Shown here in pieces: positions 1 to 7,163 of a stretch of 64,000 nucleotides of DNA. Positions within the stretch are counted from its first letter, which is position 1, and the number at the start of each line of letters is the position of its first letter. A program made the position numbers and the translations under genes. Source of the DNA: Fibrobacter succinogenes (lineage in GTDB: Bacteria > Fibrobacterota > Fibrobacteria > Fibrobacterales > Fibrobacteraceae); NCBI GenBank assembly GCA_902762795.1, contig CACWPM010000001.1:62001-126000 (forward strand), given 5' to 3'. The notes beneath the pieces are model-generated. The model had not been told where the DNA came from. It saw nothing but the letters and a program-made list of their open reading frames with translations, and made no database searches.

Positions 1-72
1 AAGGTGAACACAAGCATGGTCCAGATTACGAACACGGTCCAGACCACCACCATGCTCATTAAGGTTTACTAG
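1..72 (+). CDS. 3' end of a gene cut by the window edge
   Basis: Frame 1 is open from the first base to TAG at 70-72 and gives 23 residues rich in Thr, Val and Asn, ending in LIKVY. A strong terminator follows 38 bases later on the same strand, which supports a real gene end. The short beta-type ending would suit a secreted or autotransported protein tail, but 23 residues are too few to name a family. Confidence 0.5.
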   Translation, partial: KVNTSMVQITNTVQTTTMLIKVY

Positions 73-110
73 CGACAATAAATTTGATTTTCATGATTCC
101 TTGAATAACA

Positions 111-146
111 AGCCTCCGGTTTTTGACCGGAGGCTTTCTGTTTTTT
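111..146 (+). terminator. Rho-independent terminator
   Basis: A perfect 10-bp stem (AGCCTCCGGT, 111-120, with ACCGGAGGCT, 126-135) closes a 5-base loop and is followed by TTCTGTTTTTT. It ends the gene that enters from the left edge. Confidence 0.9.
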
Positions 147-170
147 AAACAAACTACATTCATCTATTAT

Positions 171-199
171 GTCATTCCCGCCACTGAGCGGGAATCCCC
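171..199. repeat. GTCATTCCCGC-type palindromic element
   Basis: The arms ATTCCCGC (174-181) and GCGGGAAT (188-195) form an 8-bp hairpin inside a GTCATTCCCGCC...GCGGGAATCCCC element. From memory, near-identical elements are scattered through many bacterial genomes. It lies just past the stop codon of the small minus-strand gene at 203-418 and may protect or end that transcript. Confidence 0.7.
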
Positions 200-202
200 C
201 TT

Positions 203-418
203 TCAACCATCCATATTTTCCCACATATTTTCATCGCGGTTTGCTTCTAGGTGCTGCTCGGCTGTTTCTGCAATTTTTTCGTTGTGCCCGCGCAATGCTG
301 CAAACGGGCTGAAGATTTTCGCCCGGTTCGCAATGGACATCCGCGGATGCTTCATCAAGAAGTTCCAATCATCCTGCGGGTACGGCAAGTCAATTATGTC
401 TTTGTAGTTATCGAGCAT
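203..418 (-). CDS. Small partner protein of UmuC-like polymerases (YolD-associated type)
   Basis: This 71-residue protein starts with a DIIDLP segment followed by HPRMSIANRAKIFSPFAAL and a charged helix. That closely matches, from memory, the start of small proteins encoded beside UmuC/UvrX-type polymerases in Firmicutes, usually annotated as YolD-like (DIIHLP...HPRMS...RAAQFAPFAAL). The longer Firmicutes versions carry a second half that is missing here. It lies downstream of the Y-family polymerase on the same strand, 190 bases away, with a heptamer array just before its start codon. The pairing suggests a role with the polymerase, but the molecular function is unknown. Confidence 0.7.
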   Translation of the reverse strand: MLDNYKDIIDLPYPQDDWNFLMKHPRMSIANRAKIFSPFAALRGHNEKIAETAEQHLEANRDENMWENMDG

Positions 419-425
419 AATGCAG

Positions 426-453
426 TGGTTAGTGGTTAGTAGACAGTGGTTAG
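426..453. repeat. Heptamer tandem array A
   Basis: Four 7-base units in phase: TGGTTAG, TGGTTAG, TAGACAG, TGGTTAG. It sits 7 bases from the start codon of the small gene at 203-418 and within the gap that follows the polymerase gene. Confidence 0.85.
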
Positions 454-560
454 GATTGCAGCTATGAGCACGCGGCTTCGCCGCTTTGGGGTATGGGCCC
501 GGAGCTTACGCTCCTCTGAGGATTACTAAGTAAAACGTTTAATTTTTTCAATTGCATTCC

Positions 561-602
561 CCCATACCTCACCACCTCAAAGCGACCCATGGGAGCGAGC
601 CC
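561..602. repeat. Dispersed palindromic unit (CAAAGCGACC...GCGAGCCC family), copy 1
   Basis: The segment holds CCCATACCTCAC, then CTCAAAGCGACCCATGGG, then AGCGAGCCC. The same blocks recur near 29961-30014 (reverse orientation, diverged) and 60795-60832. Each time the unit lies past the 3' end of a minus-strand gene and before a heptamer array. The rest of the gap (455-560) holds the small GC palindrome GCGGCTTCGCCGC and no gene. Confidence 0.65.
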
Positions 603-608
603 ACAGCC

Positions 609-2009
609 CTACGCCTTGTGTCCTCCGATTTGTTCGTTGCGTTCACGCGTAGTAGCGCCCTCCTGCATGTCCATGCCCTTGAAAATAGCGTTCTTGCCAA
701 AGCGCTTCTTGATGGCAATTTGCGCCTGCATCATTTTCTTTTCGCGTTCCATTTTTTTCACGTCCGTAAAGAGATCGTAGCTTTCATGCGATGCTTCCAA
801 AACATTATTTGCAGTGAGATTCAGCCGTTTTACCGTAAGCGACGGATTCATGATGCGGTCCGCCAATTTCATCACCGCTTCGGCAATCGTCGTTGCAGAC
901 GATGTGTAATTTAATAGCGGAGCGGTCCCATGCGCAGGTTTCGGAATTATACGCCCATAACCATCGATAACGGTTTCACCGTGATAAATTCCTTTATCTA
1001 CATTTTCACGATCGTAACCCACATGGAGCGTGAGCCCATTTGTGACAAGACCTTTTTCCACAAGATCAAGCGCAAGCGTTTCCACCATCTCGCGGATGAC
1101 AATTTTCGCCTTCTCGCAATCGTACGCACAACTTAGGACCTGCCCGCCGCCAATACTATGCATTTTCGGTTTATACCGTTTGATTTCGGCTATGCCGCAC
1201 GGTTCATAGCCCCACGCATGGTCAATCAGGATTTCCGCATTCACGCCGAACATTTTATACAGAGCATCAGGATTCCTGACGCCTACACGCGCAAGATCAC
1301 CCATCGTGAAAATTCCACGACCATTATTCAAGTAACAATGCTCAAGGCGCTCCGCAAGCCCGCGCCCCAACTGCCAAAAGCTCGTGATAGGTCTGTGACC
1401 CCAAAGTTCCTTGCGGTATGTCATCTCGTCGAGCTCAGCAATGCGCACGCCATCCGCATCCGCGGCGACATGTTTCGCCATCACATCCATCGCAATTTTG
1501 CAAAGGTAAAGGTTCGTCCCGATGCCTGCCGTCGCCGTAATGCCCGTCGTTTCAAACACATCGCGAATCATGTCTTTTGCAAGTTCCCTTGCCGTTTTCT
1601 TGTACAGCGAAAGGTAATGCGTCAAGTCGATAAAGCATTCATCGATAGAATAAACGTGAATATCTTCTTCACTTACATATTTTAGATAAACTTCGTAAAT
1701 GCGGGTCGAATATTCCACATACTTCGCCATCTGCGGCGGAGCCACAATGTACTGGATTTCCTTGCCGGTCTGGCGTTTAACTTCACGCACTTTCTGGATA
1801 ACTTCGAACAAGCGCGCACGCCCAGGAATTCCATACGCCTTTAAGCTCGGCGTCACCGCGAGGCATATCGTCTTCTCCGTGCGGCTCGCATCCGCCACCA
1901 CCAGATTCGTTGTCAGCGGATCAAGTCCACGAAGCACGCACTCCACAGACGCAAAAAACGATTTCAAGTCGATAGCAACGTAAGTACGGGTTTCGCGCGG
2001 CAATCTCAT
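609..2009 (-). CDS. Y-family translesion DNA polymerase (UmuC/UvrX-like)
   Basis: This 466-residue protein has the family's catalytic layout: the first metal-binding Asp near residue 14 in VAIDLKSFFASVE and the SIDECFID motif at residues 121-128, with the Asp-Glu pair at 123-124. Palm, fingers and little-finger regions are of normal length. The C-terminus, with KNAIFKGMDMQEGATTRERN and IGGHKA, is typical of the UvrX/YqjW branch rather than DinB. It should copy past damaged template bases with low fidelity. A small partner-type gene follows on the same strand, and a LexA-box-like site lies 23-36 bases before the start codon, so damage induction is likely. The ATG at 2009 opens straight into the conserved N-terminus. 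Confidence 0.93.
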   Translation of the reverse strand: MRLPRETRTYVAIDLKSFFASVECVLRGLDPLTTNLVVADASRTEKTICLAVTPSLKAYGIPGRARLFEVIQKVREVKRQTGKEIQYIVAPPQMAKYVEYSTRIYEVYLKYVSEEDIHVYSIDECFIDLTHYLSLYKKTARELAKDMIRDVFETTGITATAGIGTNLYLCKIAMDVMAKHVAADADGVRIAELDEMTYRKELWGHRPITSFWQLGRGLAERLEHCYLNNGRGIFTMGDLARVGVRNPDALYKMFGVNAEILIDHAWGYEPCGIAEIKRYKPKMHSIGGGQVLSCAYDCEKAKIVIREMVETLALDLVEKGLVTNGLTLHVGYDRENVDKGIYHGETVIDGYGRIIPKPAHGTAPLLNYTSSATTIAEAVMKLADRIMNPSLTVKRLNLTANNVLEASHESYDLFTDVKKMEREKKMMQAQIAIKKRFGKNAIFKGMDMQEGATTRERNEQIGGHKA

Positions 2010-2031
2010 AAAATGAAATATAGATTTTTAC

Positions 2032-2045
2032 TGCTCAAAAGTTCA
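2032..2045. promoter_or_regulatory. Candidate LexA (SOS) box
   Basis: TGCTCAAAAGTTCA matches the pattern I recall for the F. succinogenes LexA box, TGCNCN4GTGCA, with one mismatch (T for G at the third base of the right half). It lies 23 bases before the polymerase start codon, where a LexA operator would be expected. Confidence 0.5.
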
Positions 2046-2278
2046 CAAAAATTCTAGACGCACGCATTTTCCATCCATAAAACCACACTACAATCATGAG
2101 AAGGGGTTTCGCGCAACGCTATACTGTTTACAACACCGGACAACAGCTGAAACGTCACAACAGGAATATAGTCACCAATATTAATATTAGGCGGACTTAT
2201 TAGTTTGTATATAGGAAGCGGGAACGAAAAGCAAAAAGCTTCAGCGCCGCAGCCGGCATGACAACGTAAAATGTTTGA

Positions 2279-2298
2279 ATTTTCGCATTTGCGAAAAT
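2279..2298. terminator. Hairpin past the GGDEF gene
   Basis: ATTTTCGCA (2279-2287) and TGCGAAAAT (2290-2298) form a perfect inverted repeat with a two-base centre, five bases past the stop codon at 2303. On the minus strand it leads into an AT-rich stretch but no real T-run, so termination is only likely. A GTCATGCCGGC-type fragment lies beside it at 2247-2265. I see no gene in 2010-2302. Confidence 0.45.
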
Positions 2299-2302
2299 GG
2301 CA

Positions 2303-3676
2303 CTACCGATATTTCAATTCAGGATGCGCTTCATAATACACGCTTTTATCGGCATACATCCGCTCATCGGCAAGCCGCATCGCTTTACGGATATCGTTCT
2401 TGCCATAGCAAACACCTATCGAGAAACGAACTTCTTCCGTCTTTCCTGACAAGAAATGGACTTTCGCTACACGATTTTGCAGTTCATCTTCTTCGATTAC
2501 CGGAACAAGCACCATGAACTCATCGCCACCGGCGCGGTACACCTCACCATCGCGGAATACGCCTTGCAAAATAGAAGCCGCAGTGCGCAGCATTTTATCG
2601 CCCGCAGCATGGCCATGTTCATCGTTCACGCGCTTCAGGCCATTCAAATCCGCAAAAAGGACCGCCTGCGGCACCGGCTCGCCTCCATCAACGATTCGAT
2701 CAACACGATTGTTCATCTCGTTTCTATTCTTGACACAAGTCAATGTATCAATCGTGCTCATAATTTCCAGTTTATTAAAAAGCTGATAACTCGCGATTTC
2801 TGAGGCAAGGAAAAATGTCGTCACTTCAAGCGTTTCCTTTATCTTCATTACATCAGCGACATTAAAATTGAGCACCCACATATAGCCGAGCAGTTCCTTG
2901 TTATGCCGGAGCGGGAACAGCACTACGCTCTTTACACCCGCTTGGTCGAGGGTAGCGGCCCAAATTGGATTCTGTTCATGCAGTTTTTCCATATCGCGTT
3001 CGTCTTTCACGATAACGCAAGTACTGCCCGCAATCGTATCCGGCCATGTTTCCGCAATGCTATAGAAGCCATCGATATAGCGTGACATCGAGAACAAACT
3101 AGATCCTTCGCTTAGAGATTCGGCAAAATTTGTACAAGTGCGTTTTTCGTCATCGATGAGCAGAATGCAGCAATGGTCCGATCCGCAAATGTTACGAATA
3201 TCTCCGATTACATCTTGGAAAGCCTGTTTGATATCGTCAGAACCACGCAACTTGATGCAAGCCTTCAGCACATCGGAAGTGGTCTCTGCAGAGAGATCCG
3301 CCATCGCCGAAGAATCCGCCTTGGGCGTTACATCGTAACAGTAAATACAGTAGCCGATATTTTCACAGTCCGAGTCCAGCGGAAGAAGGAACATATTCAG
3401 CCAGAGATTCATTATGTAAAGGTCGACATAGGCATGGAGCGGTTTGCCATCCCGTATACAGCGATAGCAATGCTCTTCAAAATTCGTATTCTTCGGGAAG
3501 CACATTTCGTAAGGCGAATTAGGCACAAACGGATGATTTAGGGAAGCCATGTCATCGCAATGCGCCTTATTGCCCGCAACAACTCGAATATTCCCGTAAG
3601 ATCCGTCCGGAAAAAATTCGACGGAAACAATGCAAGCTTTCGCCTTATAATGCGACAGCAGATTATCAAAATCCAT
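2303..3676 (-). CDS. Diguanylate cyclase with PAS-like and GAF-like sensor regions
   Basis: The C-terminal third (about residues 305-450) is a GGDEF domain with the intact signature AGGDEF at 382-387 and the DPLTG-like start written DTLTCVKNR. It should make cyclic di-GMP in the cytoplasm. No RxxD inhibitory site is present at the usual place before GGDEF (the residues there are FRDG), so product inhibition may be absent. Residues 1-120 look like a PAS-type sensor with many cysteines (HCYRCIRDG, CENIGYCIYC), which could bind a cofactor or metal. Residues 150-295 look like a GAF domain. There are no membrane segments. It is monocistronic, with palindromic DNA on both sides. Confidence 0.9.
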   Translation of the reverse strand: MDFDNLLSHYKAKACIVSVEFFPDGSYGNIRVVAGNKAHCDDMASLNHPFVPNSPYEMCFPKNTNFEEHCYRCIRDGKPLHAYVDLYIMNLWLNMFLLPLDSDCENIGYCIYCYDVTPKADSSAMADLSAETTSDVLKACIKLRGSDDIKQAFQDVIGDIRNICGSDHCCILLIDDEKRTCTNFAESLSEGSSLFSMSRYIDGFYSIAETWPDTIAGSTCVIVKDERDMEKLHEQNPIWAATLDQAGVKSVVLFPLRHNKELLGYMWVLNFNVADVMKIKETLEVTTFFLASEIASYQLFNKLEIMSTIDTLTCVKNRNEMNNRVDRIVDGGEPVPQAVLFADLNGLKRVNDEHGHAAGDKMLRTAASILQGVFRDGEVYRAGGDEFMVLVPVIEEDELQNRVAKVHFLSGKTEEVRFSIGVCYGKNDIRKAMRLADERMYADKSVYYEAHPELKYR

Positions 3677-3694
3677 AAAAGTCCCCTACGTTGT

Positions 3695-3990
3695 GGGCTT
3701 GATATTTATAATATATACCTTTTTTGAAAATTTTTCGCTATCATTCAATGAAATAAATGCATATCAAGCCCAAAACACCCTACAACGAGGGTGTTTTGGG
3801 AATATTCTCTATGGTAATCGCCTTACCGGTCGCTGCGCTCTTCGAGCGATAGACATTACACTCGATTATGCGCTAGCCTTCGGTTTGCGCGCGACGCTCG
3901 CCTTACCACTCGCTGCGCTCTTCGAGCGCAAGACTTTGCGGCTCGGTCATGAAAACAAGCAAGCTTGTTTTCGCGACGCTCGCCTTACCA
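3695..3990. repeat. Mosaic of nested palindromes and CGCCTTACC repeats
   Basis: This gap holds no gene. GGGCTTGATAT (3695-3705) is inverted at 3761-3771. A perfect 12-bp hairpin follows (CCCAAAACACCC 3769-3780 with GGGTGTTTTGGG 3789-3800). A CGCCTTACC...CGCTGCGCTCTTCGAGCG unit occurs at 3818-3848 and again at 3898-3928, and its first part returns at 3981-3989. A 10-bp palindrome GAAAACAAGC/GCTTGTTTTC lies at 3951-3972. The third CGCCTTACC contains the stop codon of the next gene, so the repeats reach into coding sequence. Confidence 0.8.
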
Positions 3991-4785
3991 GTCTTTAGCG
4001 GGTCTTACTTGACCACGGACGGGTTTCCAGGGTTTGCGTTCGCCGTTCTGTTCGTCAAAGTCCTTGAGGAGCTGTGCCGCTTCTTCTGGACTCAACTCAC
4101 CAGGCGCAAGCGGTTGCTGTTCAGGCTCACCGCCATTACTGTCACTGGAATTTCCTTCGGACTGTTCAGGCTGTTGCGGCTGTTCGCCGGCACCGCCATT
4201 GCTATCGGAACTATCGCCACCTTGGCTACTGCTGGACTGGCCGTTCTGACCTTGATTCTGTTGATCCTGTTTTTGGTCATTCTGGGCACTAGAGGAACTC
4301 TGGTCGCCATTTTGGTTCTGGTTTTGATCTTGATTCTGCTGATCCTGATTTTGCTTATCCTGGTTCTGCTGATCTTTATTCTGGTCTTGGTTTTGCTTGT
4401 CCTGATTCTGATCCTGGTTTTGGTCCTGGTTATTCTGGTCTTGATTTTGGTCGTTCTTAGGATCGTTCTTCTTGTTCTCGTTCTTTTGCTCGTCCTTCGC
4501 TTCGTGAATGCGGTCGAGGAGCATCTGCAACTTTTGATCGTTCGGATAATACTGCAAGCCTTCGTTGCAAGTGATTTCGGCTGTCGGCAAACGGTTTTCG
4601 ATGTACTGGAAAGCGGCATCGCCATAATAGGCAGAAGCCGACTTCGGAGCTGCGAATGCTGAAATTGCACAAACCAATACAAAACCCAAAGCTACAGAGA
4701 TCCTTCGACTCCGCCTAACGGCTCCGCTCAGGATGACACAATTCTCTCGTCTTTCGTCTTTCGTCTTTCGTCTCAGCATAGCCAT
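3985..4785 (-). CDS. BatC-like exported TPR protein with Gln/Asn/Asp-rich tail
   Basis: This 266-residue protein has a signal peptide core around residues 29-45 (ISVALGFVLVCAISAFAA), one TPR-like segment (AAFQYIENRLPTAEITC...YPNDQKL), then about 100 residues made almost only of Gln, Asn, Asp, Lys and Ser, and a short C-terminal segment with ELSPEEAAQLLKDF. This order resembles BatC of the Bacteroides aerotolerance (Bat) operon. Its start codon overlaps the stop codon of the TPR gene before it (TAATG), so the two are translationally coupled. Residues 4-29 are encoded by an inserted heptamer array plus palindromic repeat (4699-4775), which makes an unusually basic n-region. No BatA, BatB or MoxR gene is in the window. 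Confidence 0.75.
   Translation of the reverse strand: MAMLRRKTKDERRENCVILSGAVRRSRRISVALGFVLVCAISAFAAPKSASAYYGDAAFQYIENRLPTAEITCNEGLQYYPNDQKLQMLLDRIHEAKDEQKNENKKNDPKNDQNQDQNNQDQNQDQNQDKQNQDQNKDQQNQDKQNQDQQNQDQNQNQNGDQSSSSAQNDQKQDQQNQGQNGQSSSSQGGDSSDSNGGAGEQPQQPEQSEGNSSDSNGGEPEQQPLAPGELSPEEAAQLLKDFDEQNGERKPWKPVRGQVRPAKDW
4699..4775. repeat. Composite element in frame inside a signal peptide
   Basis: Positions 4699-4737 are a GATCCTTCGAC...CAGGATGAC palindromic element. Positions 4748-4775 are four 7-base units: CGTCTTT three times, then CGTCTCA. Together they encode residues 4-29 of the BatC-like protein, between the start codon and the hydrophobic core of the signal peptide. A related 27-base GTCATCCTGAGC element is inside the gene at 59004-60671. 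Confidence 0.8.
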
Positions 4786-5534
4786 TAGATCACCTCCAAG
4801 TCGTTGTCGGTGTTGCTGGCGTCAATCTTCGCCTTGGGCTTGCGGCCCGCCTTGATTTCGATGACATCGTCAATGCGCTGCACGTGTCCGCTCAACTGGC
4901 CAGCGGTTTCGTCTTCGGCAATCAGGTTTTCGAGCATCGACTTCGCTTCGGCATATTTGCCGTCCTTGCAAAGCTGGAGCACGCGAGCCAGGACCTGCTT
5001 TGCCTTTTCGCTCAGCGGAGGTTGTTTCTGGTCGTTCTGATTCTGGTTCTGGTCCTTGTTTTCTTTTTGCTTGTCGAGTTCTTCCTTGAGCTTGCGCTGG
5101 ACGATTTCTATGTTCTTCTTGGCATTTTCAAAATCATTGTCGAGGTCGATTGCCTTTTTCAGATAAGCAACCGATTCACGCCAAGCGGCAATACGGGCAC
5201 TCGGTTCTTGAGCTTTTTCACCAATGCGGAAATGCGTATTCGCCAAATTGTAGGCGGCCTTCGCGGCCATATTCTTGTCGGGCATGCGCACAGCGCTTTC
5301 GAGTTCCGCTTTCGCCGCATCGTAATTCCCAAGCTTGTAATTGCAAGTCCCGATGTTGTAAAAGAGCAACGGATTTGCGGGTTCCTCTTGCCTTGCTTCC
5401 AAATACTTCATAAGCGCACCGGCATAATCGCCAGCGGCATAAAGCTTATTGCCATCGTTGATGGGTCTTGCAAAACCCAACACAGCCATAAGCATCATTA
5501 AAGAACATGTCTTATAAACAGTAGAAATTCGCAT
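4785..5534 (-). CDS. Exported TPR protein (BatC/BatE type)
   Basis: About 249 residues: a signal peptide (MRISTVYKTCSLMMLMAVLGFA), then three TPR-like repeats (NKLYAAGDYAGALMKYLEA; FYNIGTCNYKLGNYDAAKAE; AYNLANTHFRIGEKAQ), a charged Gln/Asn-rich linker, and a C-terminal helical region (SEKAKQVLARVLQL...). This fits the TPR members of the aerotolerance operon, which work in the periplasm. A GTG at 5540 is two codons upstream; I prefer the ATG. The gene is coupled to the BatC-like gene and lies 51 bases after a glycosyltransferase gene, so all may share a transcript. An exact role is not supported. Confidence 0.78.
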   Translation of the reverse strand: MRISTVYKTCSLMMLMAVLGFARPINDGNKLYAAGDYAGALMKYLEARQEEPANPLLFYNIGTCNYKLGNYDAAKAELESAVRMPDKNMAAKAAYNLANTHFRIGEKAQEPSARIAAWRESVAYLKKAIDLDNDFENAKKNIEIVQRKLKEELDKQKENKDQNQNQNDQKQPPLSEKAKQVLARVLQLCKDGKYAEAKSMLENLIAEDETAGQLSGHVQRIDDVIEIKAGRKPKAKIDASNTDNDLEVI

Positions 5535-5585
5535 ATTCACACTTCTTATTCTTTTTCGAACACCAATATATCAAATTTCAACTTC

Positions 5586-7163
5586 TCAGAGTAATTTTGC
5601 AGGGACCGCTACAATATATTTTCCAAAATTACGCACTAAAAAGCCTCGCTCTTCGAACCACGAAAGCCTAGAATCCCTGTTTTCCATCAGATAAACCGCT
5701 TGCGTATCGGCATTGCCCATATCAAACGTAAAAACATAGCGGTCAAATTCGTGCACATAAAGGAACGCACTCGGGAAATTCGTATAGCGGACCGTCGAAA
5801 GGTACGAATTCAAGTCCACCTTGCCGTAAAAAAGAACTCGCGGGTAGCTCACGCCCGGATCCACATAAATCTTTGCGCCCGTTTTCGACTGCGACTGTGC
5901 AAATTCCATGGCATCGCCAATGCCTTCGCAGAAAGGATTTGCAATTTGGTCTTTATAAACCGTAAAATATTCACGTTCAAAATTCGCAAAGCACAAGAGG
6001 TACGCCACCAGCGGAACGTAAAATAACTTCGGGTGGATACAGTCAAATGCGAGAACAATCCCTTGTGATGCCATAACGATAATCGGGATAAAAATCAAGT
6101 TCACGCGATTGACATTGACATGAATCAAAATTCCAATGGCAAAAGCGGCGAACAGCCAAACAAGCATAAAGAACGAAAGCCCGAGCTTGCGCGCTTTCAC
6201 GTCACGGACCGCCTGCCAAATGTTTTCAACGAACCCGACAAAGAAAAACGCAAGAGTCACCGGATAGAAAAGCCCGAAATTGCGGATGTAATTCCACGGG
6301 AGCCCATCGGACTGATGCTTCAAAATGTTCCAAAGGTTCATGAAATTTTCAGGGATACGTTCAAACGAAATTTCACTTTCCCTAAAATAAACAAGTTTTG
6401 GGATGCTGATAAACGGCAAGCGGATTTCATTGATGACACCCTTGTTCACGAGCATAAAAAGCATGAGCGGGAGCGCAAGTACTACAAGCACGCCAAGCGA
6501 AATCCATGTGTAACGGTTGTTATGAATAGATTTTGTCCAAAGTGCATAAAGCACGTTCAACAAGATGATGAACGGAACCGCCACCCAGATGGTCGCATAC
6601 GCATAAAGCGAGAGTCCGTAAAATACGGCGGACGCAATCAGAAACTTCGGTTTTTCAAGACCTTTCACAAAGAAGAAAAGCCCAAACAGCACAAAACCAG
6701 GCGCCAGGTTCGATTCGAGCGCCCAGCGAGAGAGCATCACATGCCACGGAGAAATCGCAAGCAAAAATGTTGCACCCAAAGCATAACGCTCATCCGAAAA
6801 TCGGCGCACCAAGAAGTAAACCGCTGCAAGCGACAAGAGCCCCACCAAAAGCATCGGCAAGCGGATTACCCAGACGTGCATCCCGAAAATCGCGACAAAC
6901 GGAATCATCAAATACGATTCGAGAGCGTTCATGCCGGAGCCCCAGGCGGTCAGATAAACCGGCAAGCGGTAACCGTAAGAATCTGCGGCATGGTGCAAAA
7001 GCGTGTAGGCGTTATAGCCCGCAAAAGCTTCGTCCTGGTTGATATCGCCCGGCACGGAGCCGAACATATAGACTCGCGCAAACGTCCCCAACAGCAAAAT
7101 CACCGCAAAGACAAATTGCGCCGCAGTTCGCGATTTCAGCCAACCAAGAACTCCACGCATCAC
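5586..7163 (-). CDS. GT39-like (GT-C) membrane glycosyltransferase
   Basis: This 525-residue protein has about ten membrane helices. The first loop carries the acidic motif DINQDEAFAGYNAYTLL, typical of PMT/ArnT-like enzymes that use polyprenyl-phosphate sugars. A later ISPWHVMLSRWALESNL segment is also typical of the family. It should transfer a sugar from a lipid-linked donor to a glycan, lipid or protein on the outer face of the inner membrane. Donor and acceptor cannot be read from sequence. Its start overlaps the end of the GT-C/NPCBM gene by four bases (ATGA), so the two are coupled. Confidence 0.85.
   Translation of the reverse strand: MMRGVLGWLKSRTAAQFVFAVILLLGTFARVYMFGSVPGDINQDEAFAGYNAYTLLHHAADSYGYRLPVYLTAWGSGMNALESYLMIPFVAIFGMHVWVIRLPMLLVGLLSLAAVYFLVRRFSDERYALGATFLLAISPWHVMLSRWALESNLAPGFVLFGLFFFVKGLEKPKFLIASAVFYGLSLYAYATIWVAVPFIILLNVLYALWTKSIHNNRYTWISLGVLVVLALPLMLFMLVNKGVINEIRLPFISIPKLVYFRESEISFERIPENFMNLWNILKHQSDGLPWNYIRNFGLFYPVTLAFFFVGFVENIWQAVRDVKARKLGLSFFMLVWLFAAFAIGILIHVNVNRVNLIFIPIIVMASQGIVLAFDCIHPKLFYVPLVAYLLCFANFEREYFTVYKDQIANPFCEGIGDAMEFAQSQSKTGAKIYVDPGVSYPRVLFYGKVDLNSYLSTVRYTNFPSAFLYVHEFDRYVFTFDMGNADTQAVYLMENRDSRLSWFEERGFLVRNFGKYIVAVPAKLL

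Noticed and set aside
609-2009. Naming the polymerase dinB
   Set aside because: The C-terminal motifs fit the UvrX/YqjW branch, not DinB, so no gene symbol was given.
3769-3800. Calling the 12-bp hairpin a Rho-independent terminator
   Set aside because: No T-run follows on either strand, so it was listed only as part of the palindrome mosaic.
3949-4662. Long plus-strand frame rich in Leu, Ile and Val over the BatC-like gene
   Set aside because: It is the antisense shadow of the Gln/Asn/Asp-rich tract; the minus-strand protein has a signal peptide, TPR-like part and coupled start.
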